Source: Prochlorococcus sp. AG-363-B04 (GTDB taxonomy: Bacteria; Cyanobacteriota; Cyanobacteriia; PCC-6307; Cyanobiaceae). Taken from it: a stretch of DNA of 64,000 nucleotides. Positions 53,862-61,922 of the stretch are shown here, piece by piece. A program made the position numbers and the translations under genes. Each line of letters begins with the position of its first letter. Positions within the stretch are counted from its first letter, which is position 1. The notes below the pieces were generated by a model, which was given only the letters and a program-made list of their open reading frames with translations, made no database searches and was not told the origin of the DNA. Location: positions 1 to 64,000 of the forward strand of contig QCFC01000005.1 of NCBI GenBank assembly GCA_003278465.1, given 5' to 3'.

Positions 53862-54764
53862 TTGCATACAGAAGCTAAGCATGTGAAGTCTGGAGAAACT
53901 CTTAGGACAGATGCACCTATTGACCATGCAGGTAAAGGAGAGAATTTTGCTCCTACTGATTTATTGGCTACGGCTGTAGGGACTTGTTTCCTTACAGTGA
54001 TGGGAATCACTGCTAAAGAAAAAGGGTGGAAATTAGATGAAATAACAGTTGCAATTGACAAGAAGATGACAACTCAGGGGCCTCGCAAGATTAGATCTTT
54101 ATTACTTCAAATTGAGATGCCAACTAATTTAGGAGCTGATCAATTAAAGGTCCTTCAAAAGGCAACGAAAGACTGTCCTGTTTTGAGAAACTTAAATCAT
54201 TCAATAAAAATCAAAGTTGAGTGGAATCAATTAAAAAAAGAAAAAAAGACTTCTCTGAATTTTGTCGCTACTAATGTCTTTCGTGAAACTCCTGATGTCA
54301 CGTTCTTTGATGCAGGAGTCGATGGCTCTAATGGATCTGATGTGGTGATTCATCACGGAGCTGCAATTTCTCCTCCTAACGACAATGAATTTGAGCAGTA
54401 TTACGTTCATTACCATCAAATTGATCACAACTTAGTTTTAGAAGGAAGCCGCACTTTTACTCTCCTCAATCCTGCATGGGATGAGCCTCATCACGTGATT
54501 TACCTCAATCCAAAAATGGGTGCTCTTCAAATACCTATTGGGACTTATCACCAATCTGTTTCAGGGACAGAGGGCAGCATGGTATTGAACCAAGCAGTAA
54601 GAGATAGGGATTTTGATCCAAGTAAGGAATTTATTCCTGTCAGTTTGCGAGATAGGGCTGATTTGCGAAATGCAAAAGCAGCTGAGCCTGTTTATTGGAT
54701 TTGGGATGATGGAAGAATCAGAAGATTGAAAGTACGTCGGGCTAGCAAAGCTAATGTTTTTTGA
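53862..54764 (+). CDS. OsmC-cupin fusion protein
   Basis: Residues 1-120 are an OsmC domain: ENFAPTDLLATAVGTCFLTV (first reactive Cys) and ATKDCPVLRNLNHS (second Cys), a thiol peroxidase pair. Residues 130-300 form a cupin-like domain: VIHHGAAISPPND, HYHQIDHNLVLEGSRTF, GTYHQSVSGTEGS, WIWDDGRIRRLK, with His that could bind metal. TTG is the annotated start, but the upstream frame reads IICRYLGDL directly before, the usual OsmC beginning (RYLGDL), without a canonical start codon. So the N-terminus is probably longer, starting at an ATT. The fusion itself is unusual. Confidence 0.75.
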   Translation: MHTEAKHVKSGETLRTDAPIDHAGKGENFAPTDLLATAVGTCFLTVMGITAKEKGWKLDEITVAIDKKMTTQGPRKIRSLLLQIEMPTNLGADQLKVLQKATKDCPVLRNLNHSIKIKVEWNQLKKEKKTSLNFVATNVFRETPDVTFFDAGVDGSNGSDVVIHHGAAISPPNDNEFEQYYVHYHQIDHNLVLEGSRTFTLLNPAWDEPHHVIYLNPKMGALQIPIGTYHQSVSGTEGSMVLNQAVRDRDFDPSKEFIPVSLRDRADLRNAKAAEPVYWIWDDGRIRRLKVRRASKANVF

Positions 54765-55038
54765 AAAAGAAACGCTGCCCCAAATTGGCATGATGGATTG
54801 ATGAATAGAGATAAAAAGCTTTTATTTACTTTCCTTAGTGCCCTGGAGGTCTCTGATTATTGCGTCTTGCTGATCGACCAACTCGCAGCAGAAGTAATCA
54901 CCTCGTCCTTAAGGCACGTTTCAGTGATGTTCATTGGTTTGAAAAATGCTTTTTGTTAGTGGAACCTGAAGAGTTGCCCTCAGATATTTCAAATTTATGT
55001 CAAATATGAGATGCTCCTCATGTTTATACAAAATTTTC

Positions 55039-55338
55039 ATGTCTAAGGGGTATTGGATCGTTACAACAACAGTCACGAATCCCGAAGGGTTTGGAGAATA
55101 TGTACAAGCCTTTGCCTCCTGGATTGAATCAATTGGTGGCAAGGTTGCTGCTAAAGATCTAGATGCAAAAACTGTTGAAGGTAAAGGCGGCCACCTCGCT
55201 GTGATTATTGAATTTCCATCTAAGGAAGTAGCTTCAGAGGCTTATAACAGAGCCGACTATCAAGAGTTAAGTAAATTACGCTGGGCTAACTCTAGTGATA
55301 CCAACATTACGATTATGGATGGCTTAGTAACTCACTAA
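55039..55338 (+). CDS. DUF1330-family protein
   Basis: The start ATG at 55039 (MSKGYWIVTTTVTN) is preferred over the upstream 54997 because the family begins MxKGYWIxxxxVxxPE. Then AFASWIESIGGKVAAKDLDA, VEGKGGHLAVIIEFPSKEVA and YNRADYQELSKLRWANS. The DUF1330 pattern is clear. A ferredoxin-like dimer of unknown function. 17 bases before the small membrane gene. Confidence 0.88.
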   Translation: MSKGYWIVTTTVTNPEGFGEYVQAFASWIESIGGKVAAKDLDAKTVEGKGGHLAVIIEFPSKEVASEAYNRADYQELSKLRWANSSDTNITIMDGLVTH

Positions 55339-55355
55339 AAGTAAAGGAGAAAATC

Positions 55356-55469
55356 ATGGCAGAGATGCTAACAATAAAAGTAGCAAATAGAGCAGTTGGA
55401 ACTATTGGACTGTTTTTGTTCATTGGAACCTCTGCCTATTTGGTTAGGCAGTTCAAAGGATTTTTTTGA
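55356..55469 (+). CDS. Small membrane protein, 37 aa (paralogue of 51441-51563)
   Basis: MAEMLTIKVANRAVGTIGLF then LFIGTSAYLVRQFKGFF. Shares the ANRAVGT-GL and AYLV-QFK segments with cassette gene 1, one span. Good ribosome-binding site (aaaggag). The following DUF2905 copy is dead. Confidence 0.65.
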   Translation: MAEMLTIKVANRAVGTIGLFLFIGTSAYLVRQFKGFF

Positions 55470-55477
55470 AATAAATA

Positions 55478-55665
55478 ATGTAAAAACTGCTAATCACTTT
55501 CGGGTTTGGAATTGCCGCTATAGGTGTTTTCTACCCTTATTTAAGGCAATTAGGTTTAGGGCAACTGCTAGGCGACATAATTCTGTAGGGAGAAAACTCA
55601 ACTTTTTATTTTCCAATAGTTAGTTCATTGCTATTAGTTTGATTGTTTAGGTTCTCTTTAACTTG
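55478..55665 (+). pseudogene. Nonsense-mutated DUF2905 copy
   Basis: The ATG is followed directly by TAA, where the intact gene (51905) has a Gln codon. The rest keeps KLLITFGFGIAAIGVFYPYL, LGQLLGDIIL, a TAG, ENSTFYFPIVSSLLLV and a TGA. So it has three stops but no frameshift up to about 55640: a recent copy killed by substitutions. Confidence 0.85.
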
Positions 55666-55679
55666 TTCCGGTCCTCCTA

Positions 55680-55841
55680 ATGCCTCTTAAAAAGCCTATT
55701 CCTGATTCAGTTATCCGCCTGTGGCGGCGTATTCGCAGGTTTGAATTAACACGCACTCTTCGTGCAACTGAGAAGAGGATGGAATACGTAAAAAAATCAT
55801 TGGCTTATATAGATCGAGTAGAAGGCAGAATACCGAAATAG
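55680..55841 (+). CDS. Basic hypothetical protein, 53 aa
   Basis: MPLKKPIPDSVIRLWRRIRR, FELTRTLRATEKRMEYVKKS and LAYIDRVEGRIPK. Highly basic, helical, good composition. No family recognised. It directly follows the DUF2905 pseudogene and could be reading material from an upstream promoter. Confidence 0.5.
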   Translation: MPLKKPIPDSVIRLWRRIRRFELTRTLRATEKRMEYVKKSLAYIDRVEGRIPK

Positions 55842-55907
55842 AGGGCCCTTCCTAGTGCTTTCTCTGTGAGTCATCCGAAGCTGAGGCTTCACCTAGATCT
55901 AAACCGC

Positions 55908-56145
55908 TCAATTTAGAGACACCACTGTCTTTAATTCTTTGATGGGATTACTGGGTCGCCATTGGATAATTCCCATGATGTGATTGTTGAGGGACTCCTG
56001 CCCTATGGGCTGTAGATCGAAGTAGTTTTTACCAGCAATCTCAACGAGTAGTCGTTCAACTAACCACACGCTTGAGTTTGTAGAGCTATGACCTGCTTTT
56101 ATATCCCATTAGTTTTGCAGCTTCTGAGAAGGTCGCTAAAGGCAT
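55908..56145 (-). pseudogene. Excisionase/MerR-like HTH gene, frameshifted
   Basis: The first frame reads MPLATFSEAAKLMGYKSRS and stops; a second frame continues SSTNSSVWLVERLLVEIAGK, NYFDLQPIGQESLNNHIMGI and IQWRPSNPIKEL. The first part matches the gene at 62404 (MTFATISRTARILGFKSRS). So one frameshift separates the helix-turn-helix start from the rest. HTH proteins of this type serve as recombination-directionality or regulatory factors on mobile elements. Confidence 0.75.
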
Positions 56146-56382
56146 CTTCTAACGTTTTTATGGAGTGAGTTAACTTCGCCAGGAGTGTTCTAAAGACTTG
56201 GTTATTGGGAATATAGTAGTCAGCTTTCTTGTTAACTATCTCCAACTTTGAAAACCTGCGCTAACGAATAAGAGACTTTGAATACCCCTCTTGCACAAAA
56301 AACTAGAAAGGCCCCAAGGAAGACCTCCATAGATAATCATTGTTCCAGCATTAAATATCTTCTTTTAAATGTTCTTAGCTTC

Positions 56383-56655
56383 CTATGATCTCGACAATGG
56401 AATTTGCATTAGTGCCATTGGCAACAAGGTTCGTTTGGGATGAATTTTGTTTTGATCCTGGACAAAAATAAATATCATCACGATCAACGGAGTTATAAAT
56501 GCGCTAGCTGTAACGAGTGCAAAAATTTGAGTTGGCTTAATAAATGGAACTTTGATTAATCGGTCACCACATTGACCACAGACCATCACACCATCGGCTC
56601 GTTCTATATGGATCTGATAACGCGGTGAGCAATATGGACAATGGTACTTAGTCAT
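56383..56655 (-). CDS. Zinc-ribbon membrane protein, 90 aa
   Basis: MTKYHCPYCSPRYQIHIERA, DGVMVCGQCGDRLIKVPFIK: two Cys pairs (CPYC, CGQC) form a zinc ribbon, followed by a membrane helix (FALVTASAFITPLIVMIFIF). The pattern CPYCSPRYQ...VCGQCGD occurs in marine picocyanobacteria. Function unknown. Its start overlaps the stop of the gene upstream (ATGA at 56652). Confidence 0.75.
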   Translation of the reverse strand: MTKYHCPYCSPRYQIHIERADGVMVCGQCGDRLIKVPFIKPTQIFALVTASAFITPLIVMIFIFVQDQNKIHPKRTLLPMALMQIPLSRS

Positions 56656-57005
56656 TCCAGTTCACCTTTCTTGATTTTCTCTCTAATTAGTCTGATAACT
56701 GCTTTTGTTCGTGGCTCTTGATGTGAGTCATTATATGCCGATCGTACATGTCGTTGAATGAGAAAAAGTACGCAACGCATTTGAGTCAAAGTAGCTTTTT
56801 CTTTTTCGCTAAGCACCTGACTGTCGCATTTCGAGCAAGCTTCCCAACCACCTGTAACGTTATATCCATCAATTATTAGAGCAAATCTTTGCAAACCCAG
56901 TTCAGATTTGGAAGGTTCACTTTCAAAGTCAAATGACTCATTATCTGGATTAGGGATCTTGTCTAATTCGAGATCCTTATTAGGAATATATTTAATCTTC
57001 ACCAC
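56652..57005 (-). CDS. Hypothetical protein, 117 aa
   Basis: An acidic N-terminal half (KDLELDKIPNPDNESFDFES) and a basic helical C-terminal half (KAVIRLIREKIKKGELE), with CSKCDSQVLSEKE that could be half of a zinc site. It overlaps the zinc-ribbon gene by 4 bases, so the two are probably translated together. No family recognised. Confidence 0.55.
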   Translation of the reverse strand: MVKIKYIPNKDLELDKIPNPDNESFDFESEPSKSELGLQRFALIIDGYNVTGGWEACSKCDSQVLSEKEKATLTQMRCVLFLIQRHVRSAYNDSHQEPRTKAVIRLIREKIKKGELE

Positions 57006-57046
57006 TTAAGGAATCCTGGTCGACTTTGGCGATTTGAATTGTCTTC

Positions 57047-57262
57047 TTAACTTGTACCCCTACATAATATTCGATCATTACCTTTACTAAGCCAACCCTT
57101 TAAGGCATTGTTTGAACCTGTTAGCACCGTAACCCACTTAAACAATTGCCTTTGAGCTTGGGATTCATTCTCAGGAGTTTCTGGGATTACTGTTTTAATT
57201 GCACTTTTTGCACTCATCTTGTTGAGATCTTTATCGACACCACTGATTGCCTGCGCAAACAT
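57047..57262 (-). CDS. Hypothetical protein, 71 aa
   Basis: MFAQAISGVDKDLNKMSAKS, AIKTVIPETPENESQAQRQL, FKWVTVLTGSNNALKGWLSK. The start could also be the second Met (57217). Mixed helical composition, no family known. It lies just upstream of the 117-aa gene in the same direction. Confidence 0.45.
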   Translation of the reverse strand: MFAQAISGVDKDLNKMSAKSAIKTVIPETPENESQAQRQLFKWVTVLTGSNNALKGWLSKGNDRILCRGTS

Positions 57263-57289
57263 GACATAGGTAACACCAAATACTTTCGG

Positions 57290-57410
57290 CTAACTTCCCA
57301 CCAAGGGAATCAACATGACTAGGGCAATTATTTGTAGAAGAGTTCCTACCCAGAGAGTGAGGCGCAGCCCATACTGCGCTCCAATCCATCCACCATCAAG
57401 AATGGTTAAT
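57290..57410 (-). pseudogene. MFS transporter C-terminal remnant
   Basis: Reads GWIGAQYGLRLTLWVGTLLQ then IIALVMLIPLVGS and a stop. This matches the last two membrane helices of MFS proteins (G-G-x-L-G-x-x-x-G-L-R-x-T-L-W-V-x-A). The rest of the transporter is missing and the methyltransferase-like gene begins on the opposite strand from 57430. Confidence 0.6.
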
Positions 57411-57429
57411 GTAGAATGAAAGAAAAAAG

Positions 57430-58314
57430 ATGGGGTTCTCGCAATCTCTTTGCAAACTATTAGCCCAAGAACATGCATATAAACCTTTTGAAGGAAATTT
57501 TGTTTTATTAGGTCGCCAAACTACTGGCATAACTTTCGAGGAAGCAATTGATATAATAAAAAAAGCAGGTCTGGAACCCAGATCATCAGTTGATATAGTT
57601 TATGATAGTCAAACCAAGGGCCAAAAAAAATCAAATGAGGCTTATATAACTGAAAAAACATTTCTTACTCTTCTATCAGATGTTCAAGTTTTGACAATTG
57701 ACGTTACTAGTTACGAAAGCTGCGATATTATTCATGATTTTACAAAACCAATACCTGATGAATTGAAAAATATTGCTGATGTTTTTTGGCTAGGTTCATG
57801 CTTGGACAATATGTCAAATCCATCAGCAGCATTAAACAATGCTTTCCAAATTGTAAAGCCAAATGGCAGGATAATTGATTTTGAATGTTCTCAGATGAAA
57901 TTGAGTGCTTATGTAGCGTTTTCTCCATGTTTTTTCATAGATTGGCTTGCCATTAATGAATTTAAGGATGTAAGGTTATATCTACTAGGACTAAAAAGAT
58001 CTGAAGTTTTCCGTGGACAATGGGATATTTATACGGTTTATGACTCGGGAGCTGCAGCCTATAAATACAATTTTCAGAATTTGCCTTCAGATTACATAAT
58101 TCTTACTTACTGGATTGGAGAAAAAGGAAGTTTAAGGCCATTTGCTAAGGATCCAATTCAAGCTAAATACAGACCCAAAAAAGATAATAAACCTTACATT
58201 AAGCATTTACGGTTATGGCGACAATCAAATAATAGGCCACTTATAAAGCCTACTTCTCCAGATAATATCGATCATCATGAAATCAAATACTATAAATACT
58301 TGGGGAAAATATAG
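57430..58314 (+). CDS. Methyltransferase-like protein, 294 aa
   Basis: MGFSQSLCKLLAQEHAYKPF, FVLLGRQTTGITFEEAIDII, then a Rossmann-like part DVFWLGSCLDNMSNPSAALN, FQIVKPNGRIIDFECSQM. The N-terminal MGFSxS...LLxGRQTxxxTxEEAIxxxKK pattern is a known family in picocyanobacteria, linked with sugar or lipid methylation. The Gly-rich motif I is replaced, so activity is uncertain. It resembles 50371 in its start. No close neighbour on the strand. Confidence 0.65.
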   Translation: MGFSQSLCKLLAQEHAYKPFEGNFVLLGRQTTGITFEEAIDIIKKAGLEPRSSVDIVYDSQTKGQKKSNEAYITEKTFLTLLSDVQVLTIDVTSYESCDIIHDFTKPIPDELKNIADVFWLGSCLDNMSNPSAALNNAFQIVKPNGRIIDFECSQMKLSAYVAFSPCFFIDWLAINEFKDVRLYLLGLKRSEVFRGQWDIYTVYDSGAAAYKYNFQNLPSDYIILTYWIGEKGSLRPFAKDPIQAKYRPKKDNKPYIKHLRLWRQSNNRPLIKPTSPDNIDHHEIKYYKYLGKI

Positions 58315-58451
58315 ATGCAATTAAGGACGAAGAACCCTGCCTAAATGCCTAAACCCATAGACGAAGTATTCATGAATAAGTAGTTTCAAGAAGATAGGAA
58401 TTAATGAGCTAGATCATCTAGGTTCATTATTAGAAGAGATTTGCGTTAAAT

Positions 58452-58622
58452 ATGGCTTGGCTGCAGGTCGGCTCTGATATTGATAGAGAAGATAATTGGG
58501 ACTCTTCAGGTGACTCAGTCAGTCTTTCCAGTGATAGCTACGTTGTTGCTATTGGAGCCCATTATAACTATGGCAATGGATGGGGGAGTGGTCATGTAGG
58601 ACTGGTCGCTACTGGATATTGA
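58452..58622 (+). CDS. Short fragment of a WxQ-GSDIDGE-type repeat protein, 56 aa
   Basis: MAWLQVGSDIDREDNWDSSG, DSVSLSSDSYVVAIGAHYNY, GNGWGSGHVGLVATGY. This is a single beta-propeller-like repeat of the large marine surface proteins (W-x-Q-x-GSDIDGE...GxSVSLSSDGxxVAIGAxxNDGNG). One unit with a start and stop: a broken piece of a larger gene, or a decoy leftover. Probably not functional alone. Confidence 0.6.
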   Translation: MAWLQVGSDIDREDNWDSSGDSVSLSSDSYVVAIGAHYNYGNGWGSGHVGLVATGY

Positions 58623-58679
58623 TCAAATGATTCAGCCTTATCTCGCGTATTAAGCATGAAGGGTTAATTACAGATTTAT

Positions 58680-59354
58680 CTAATTATTTAAAACTGCAAG
58701 ATAATAGGTTTCTTCATATATTTTTGAATCCTTCCTGATGCTGGTTTTTAAGTGTTCCTGTATAATTTTATCACCTAGTAGTTCTCTTATTTCTTCAAGA
58801 TTAAATTCTTTAATATGATATTTAGAGACTAATTCCTTAGAAATAAAAAGAGGTGTGCCAACAAGTGCAGTTCCTCCAGGCTTTAGGAGAAATTTTATTA
58901 GCTCAATCAGTTGCTTAGGGTTGGGGAGGTGTTCTATGACATCTACTGAGAATATAAAATCAAATGAATGAGGAGGTAGACCTGTAAAAGCATTTTTTAG
59001 AAGAAAGCAGGACAGAATTACGTTATTTATTTGGTAGAGTCTTAATGCCTCTCTACCATATTTAATTGCATCTGGTTCTGCATCAAAACCATATATTTGT
59101 GAATTAGGAAGCTTTTCAGCGAGTAACCCACATGTCGCACCATCACCACACCCAATATCTAAAATTCTTTTAGGGTTGATCTTTAGGGCTGTTTCAAGGA
59201 CAGTATTTGCTATGTCTACATATTCCTGTCGAGGCTGCTTCTTGTCGGTACCTCTTAAAAGTTTCCAGTGATAATAACCTTTTATAGTATATTTATCAAA
59301 ACCTATGAAATTTTCATCATCTCGATAACTATTAATTTCAGATTCGGAATTCAT
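58680..59354 (-). CDS. Class I SAM-dependent methyltransferase
   Basis: 224 aa. Motif I is RILDIGCGDGATCGLLAEKL (the Gly-rich SAM loop), then IYGFDAEPDAIKYG (motif Post I), FDFIFSVDVIEHLPNPKQLI and LKPGGTALVGTP. This is the UbiG/Methyltransf_11 pattern. Length is normal. It is convergent with the repeat fragment and follows the FkbM fusion gene in the same direction (96 bases apart), so both may be cotranscribed. Substrate unknown; glycan or lipid. Confidence 0.88.
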   Translation of the reverse strand: MNSESEINSYRDDENFIGFDKYTIKGYYHWKLLRGTDKKQPRQEYVDIANTVLETALKINPKRILDIGCGDGATCGLLAEKLPNSQIYGFDAEPDAIKYGREALRLYQINNVILSCFLLKNAFTGLPPHSFDFIFSVDVIEHLPNPKQLIELIKFLLKPGGTALVGTPLFISKELVSKYHIKEFNLEEIRELLGDKIIQEHLKTSIRKDSKIYEETYYLAVLNN

Positions 59355-59450
59355 ACCTGTAAACTATATCAATACATCTATAGAATATATCACGAAAATT
59401 ACAAAAGGTCTGATCGAAGCTTTTGTAATAATGCTGAGTATCAAAATCTT

Positions 59451-61247
59451 TTAGAGAAAATCAGATATTTCTCCTAGATTGATGAGAAATTCATTTTGCT
59501 TTATATTATTGATTAGATTATGCATTACCTTCCTTTCTCTTAGAAGATAGTCTACTAATATTAAAGGTCTTGCAATATCTGTAATAGGAGGAAACAATGC
59601 ATGCCCGGAATTATTTTTATAAATAGAAAGAGAATTAGAGTCAAGATTAAATAGATCACATTCAGGATTTACTAGAAGGATTGCTTGTCCTTCGTCTAAT
59701 TGCACCTTCTTATTCCTAAATAATTTTAAGTTATTGGACTCATTTCCATGATCTTCGATGTAGATTTCTTTTTTGTAATTAATCGCATGATAATTTGCAT
59801 AATGTGAAGGATATTTAGTGAACCCTTGAGGATTAATCCTAGAAAAGCTGGCGCTTTCTGTCTCGGAAATTATAGAAGTAGAAGTTGAAAATGGTAAGAC
59901 TGGTATGATAAGTGCACATAGAGTGATAGTACTATCGTTATGACGTGTTAGATATTGACCTGGAAAATCAACAAAATGTCTGATACGGCAAGTCAGTAAA
60001 TAATTAGGCTTAGTAAATTCTTTGTTATATGCAGATCTCTTTTTTGGGTTATTCACCAAACTAAAGTTTGAATAGAGAATAATTTCTTTTATTAATTTGG
60101 GATCTGTAAAAGTATTAGTAATAAATTCATAATATTCTGGATTTGAAGCCTGAATTTGATTGGAGTTTAGACTAATACGACATGATTTTACTGACTTTTG
60201 ATATTGCGGAGTTCCTACATTGAATTCAATTATATTATTGGAATCTGTAATTTGATTCAGCAGTAATTTCCTAGCTTGCTTGACCTGCTTAGGACTTAAT
60301 AAGTCGCTAACAATTGCTACTGGAGGAACTTTGCTAAATTCAAGAAGTTTGGTTTCCCTATTAATAAACTCGTTTGTGACAAAAGTTTTATGTGATTCGT
60401 TACCTGATTCATTTCCATATTTTGCGTAGAGTTTTAGATGTTGTTTTTTTATGGCATCAGAGATTAAGAATGCAGATATTTGTTCTGGTGTAAATGATGG
60501 AATAAAAACATGTTCAGCAAACCCAATATATGGCCCATCTTTCCTAATTGCTTTTTCTACTTGTTCATACGAACATATAAATCCTGCTGAATAAAGCTTA
60601 TTAATTAGAGCCTTATGAGAATGAATTAAAGGATTTAATTCAACCTGAATGCTACTAATCCTGTGAATTAAACTAGAAGAAAATAGGCTTTCACAAACAT
60701 CTTCCTCTATCCCATCTACATCTAACTTGATATGTAGTGGAGCATCGTTAGGTGCATGTATAGAGGATATAAGCTGTTCTAATGAAATGTAATAAACTGA
60801 CTTGTAAAGTCTATCTTTATGATGAGGGTTAAGCATGTAATCTTGATTTTTACCCAATTGATGTTGGCTTTTCCCTGGCTCATCGCTAGCTATATATAGT
60901 TGTTGAATTTGATCTGAATATTTAGTAGAAATTGCTAGCGGTAAGACGTCTAACTTTCCATGTGTATCTGAATTGCGCTCCCGATTAGCTAATAATTCAA
61001 TATAATTTTTAGGCTCTGGCTCTATGGCTATTACTTTCTGTGCATGAAATAATGCAGCTGGGATAGAATAGATTCCAATATTTGCGCCTATATCAATTAG
61101 CCAGGAATCATTGGTGAAACACTGAAGCCATTCAAGTATTGTAGGCTCCTTAAACTTTAAGGTAGCTGCTCGCCAAGCAGTTGTTTTATTAGTACCACGT
61201 ATCTTGAAAACACCAAATGGTGAGTAATCTACGTTGATGAAATCCAA
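59451..61247 (-). CDS. FkbM methyltransferase fused to a 2OG-Fe(II) oxygenase
   Basis: 598 aa, two enzymes in one chain. Residues 1-250: FkbM methyltransferase (IDIGANIGIYSIPAALF with D52; IAIEPEPKNYIELLA; IKLDVDGIEEDVCESL). Residues 300-570: 2OG oxygenase (IVSDLLSPKQ, then HFVDFPGQYLTRHNDSTITL with iron ligands H436 and D438, and NNSGHALFPPITDIARPLIL with H549 and R560). Both have their key residues. The fusion suggests consecutive O-methylation and hydroxylation of one substrate. Rare in the family as far as I know. Its downstream neighbour is a separate methyltransferase. Confidence 0.82.
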   Translation of the reverse strand: MDFINVDYSPFGVFKIRGTNKTTAWRAATLKFKEPTILEWLQCFTNDSWLIDIGANIGIYSIPAALFHAQKVIAIEPEPKNYIELLANRERNSDTHGKLDVLPLAISTKYSDQIQQLYIASDEPGKSQHQLGKNQDYMLNPHHKDRLYKSVYYISLEQLISSIHAPNDAPLHIKLDVDGIEEDVCESLFSSSLIHRISSIQVELNPLIHSHKALINKLYSAGFICSYEQVEKAIRKDGPYIGFAEHVFIPSFTPEQISAFLISDAIKKQHLKLYAKYGNESGNESHKTFVTNEFINRETKLLEFSKVPPVAIVSDLLSPKQVKQARKLLLNQITDSNNIIEFNVGTPQYQKSVKSCRISLNSNQIQASNPEYYEFITNTFTDPKLIKEIILYSNFSLVNNPKKRSAYNKEFTKPNYLLTCRIRHFVDFPGQYLTRHNDSTITLCALIIPVLPFSTSTSIISETESASFSRINPQGFTKYPSHYANYHAINYKKEIYIEDHGNESNNLKLFRNKKVQLDEGQAILLVNPECDLFNLDSNSLSIYKNNSGHALFPPITDIARPLILVDYLLRERKVMHNLINNIKQNEFLINLGEISDFL

Positions 61248-61405
61248 ATGAATCTCATTGCTAATCTACTAATCTAGATTATATGATAAAAAATTTCAAT
61301 GCGATTAAGCTATCTCTAAAGGAGGTATAGAGACAAGCAAAAACTAGAGCTGCAAGACATGGCAGTTTGCTTCCTTATCTGCAGAAATCTATCTTATAAA
61401 CTAAA

Positions 61406-61741
61406 TTAAACATCGAGAGAAATTTCTAATAATCGATTGGCTACTGCTGGAGCAGCATTCATAAGAATGCTATGGCTTTGATCCAGGGCATCTTTTGTTT
61501 GTTCCGCTAAAAATTGCAGGCTGTCTGGATGAGATCTGACATATCGAAGCAACATTCGGTATTCCATATCGGCTGCGGCAGCTTCATCTTTCCATGACGC
61601 ACCACCACTCCTCATAGTTAATACCCTTTGGACATTTGGAGGCAGAGGTATTTCATCTATAGTTTGACAATCGCTAAAAACCCAATCGGGGCGACAGGAT
61701 TCGAACCTGCGATCTAGTGCTCCCAAAGGACAAGGCCTCAA
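61406..61741 (-). CDS. Small-terminase/HTH-like protein; start uncertain (tRNA remnant lies within the frame)
   Basis: The body of the protein (IPLPPNVQRVLTMRSGGASW, KDEAAAADMEYRMLLRYVRS, HPDSLQFLAEQTKDALDQSH) looks like a helix-turn-helix unit such as a phage small terminase: SW-x2-EAAxxxxxxxxxLxRYxxxHPDxLxF. The frame upstream crosses the tRNA-Pro remnant at 61686-61730, so the first 40 residues are not original. The ATG at 61615 (MRSGGASW) would remove conserved-looking residues. The gene may have lost its own start at an integration point. Confidence 0.5.
   Translation of the reverse strand: MRPCPLGALDRRFESCRPDWVFSDCQTIDEIPLPPNVQRVLTMRSGGASWKDEAAAADMEYRMLLRYVRSHPDSLQFLAEQTKDALDQSHSILMNAAPAVANRLLEISLDV
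61686..61730 (-). other. tRNA-Pro (UGG) 3'-end remnant
   Basis: On the minus strand: anticodon-loop part ctttgggag (TGG anticodon at 61723-61725), then gatcgcagg-ttcgaat-cctgtcgccccga, the T arm and 3' acceptor half with discriminator A at 61686. The 5' half (acceptor, D arm) is missing. This is the shape of an attachment-site scar: a tRNA 3' end left or carried by a tRNA-targeting integrase. Confidence 0.8.
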
Positions 61742-61811
61742 AGGATTAGACTTTCTCAGAACCTTTGCAGTTAAATGGTATTTAGAAGTCAGGTAAGTCG
61801 ATTATAGACTC

Positions 61812-61890
61812 AATATTGCAAGGAATTAGAATTTTTTTAAAGGGGTTCTAATCACTCAGCTACCCCTACAGCTACCCCCGCCACCTAGTG
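61812..61890. repeat. Direct repeat copy B (shared with 48294-48356)
   Basis: Same layout as copy A: gactcaatattgcaagga, attagaa, ttctaatcactcagctaccc and a second agctaccc. It lies about 125 bases from the tRNA-Pro remnant, just as copy A follows its tRNA remnant, and about 750 bases from the integrase fragment. Confidence 0.7.
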
Positions 61891-61922
61891 CTTTGTGAGC
61901 ACTAACAAAATAAACTTCTGAA

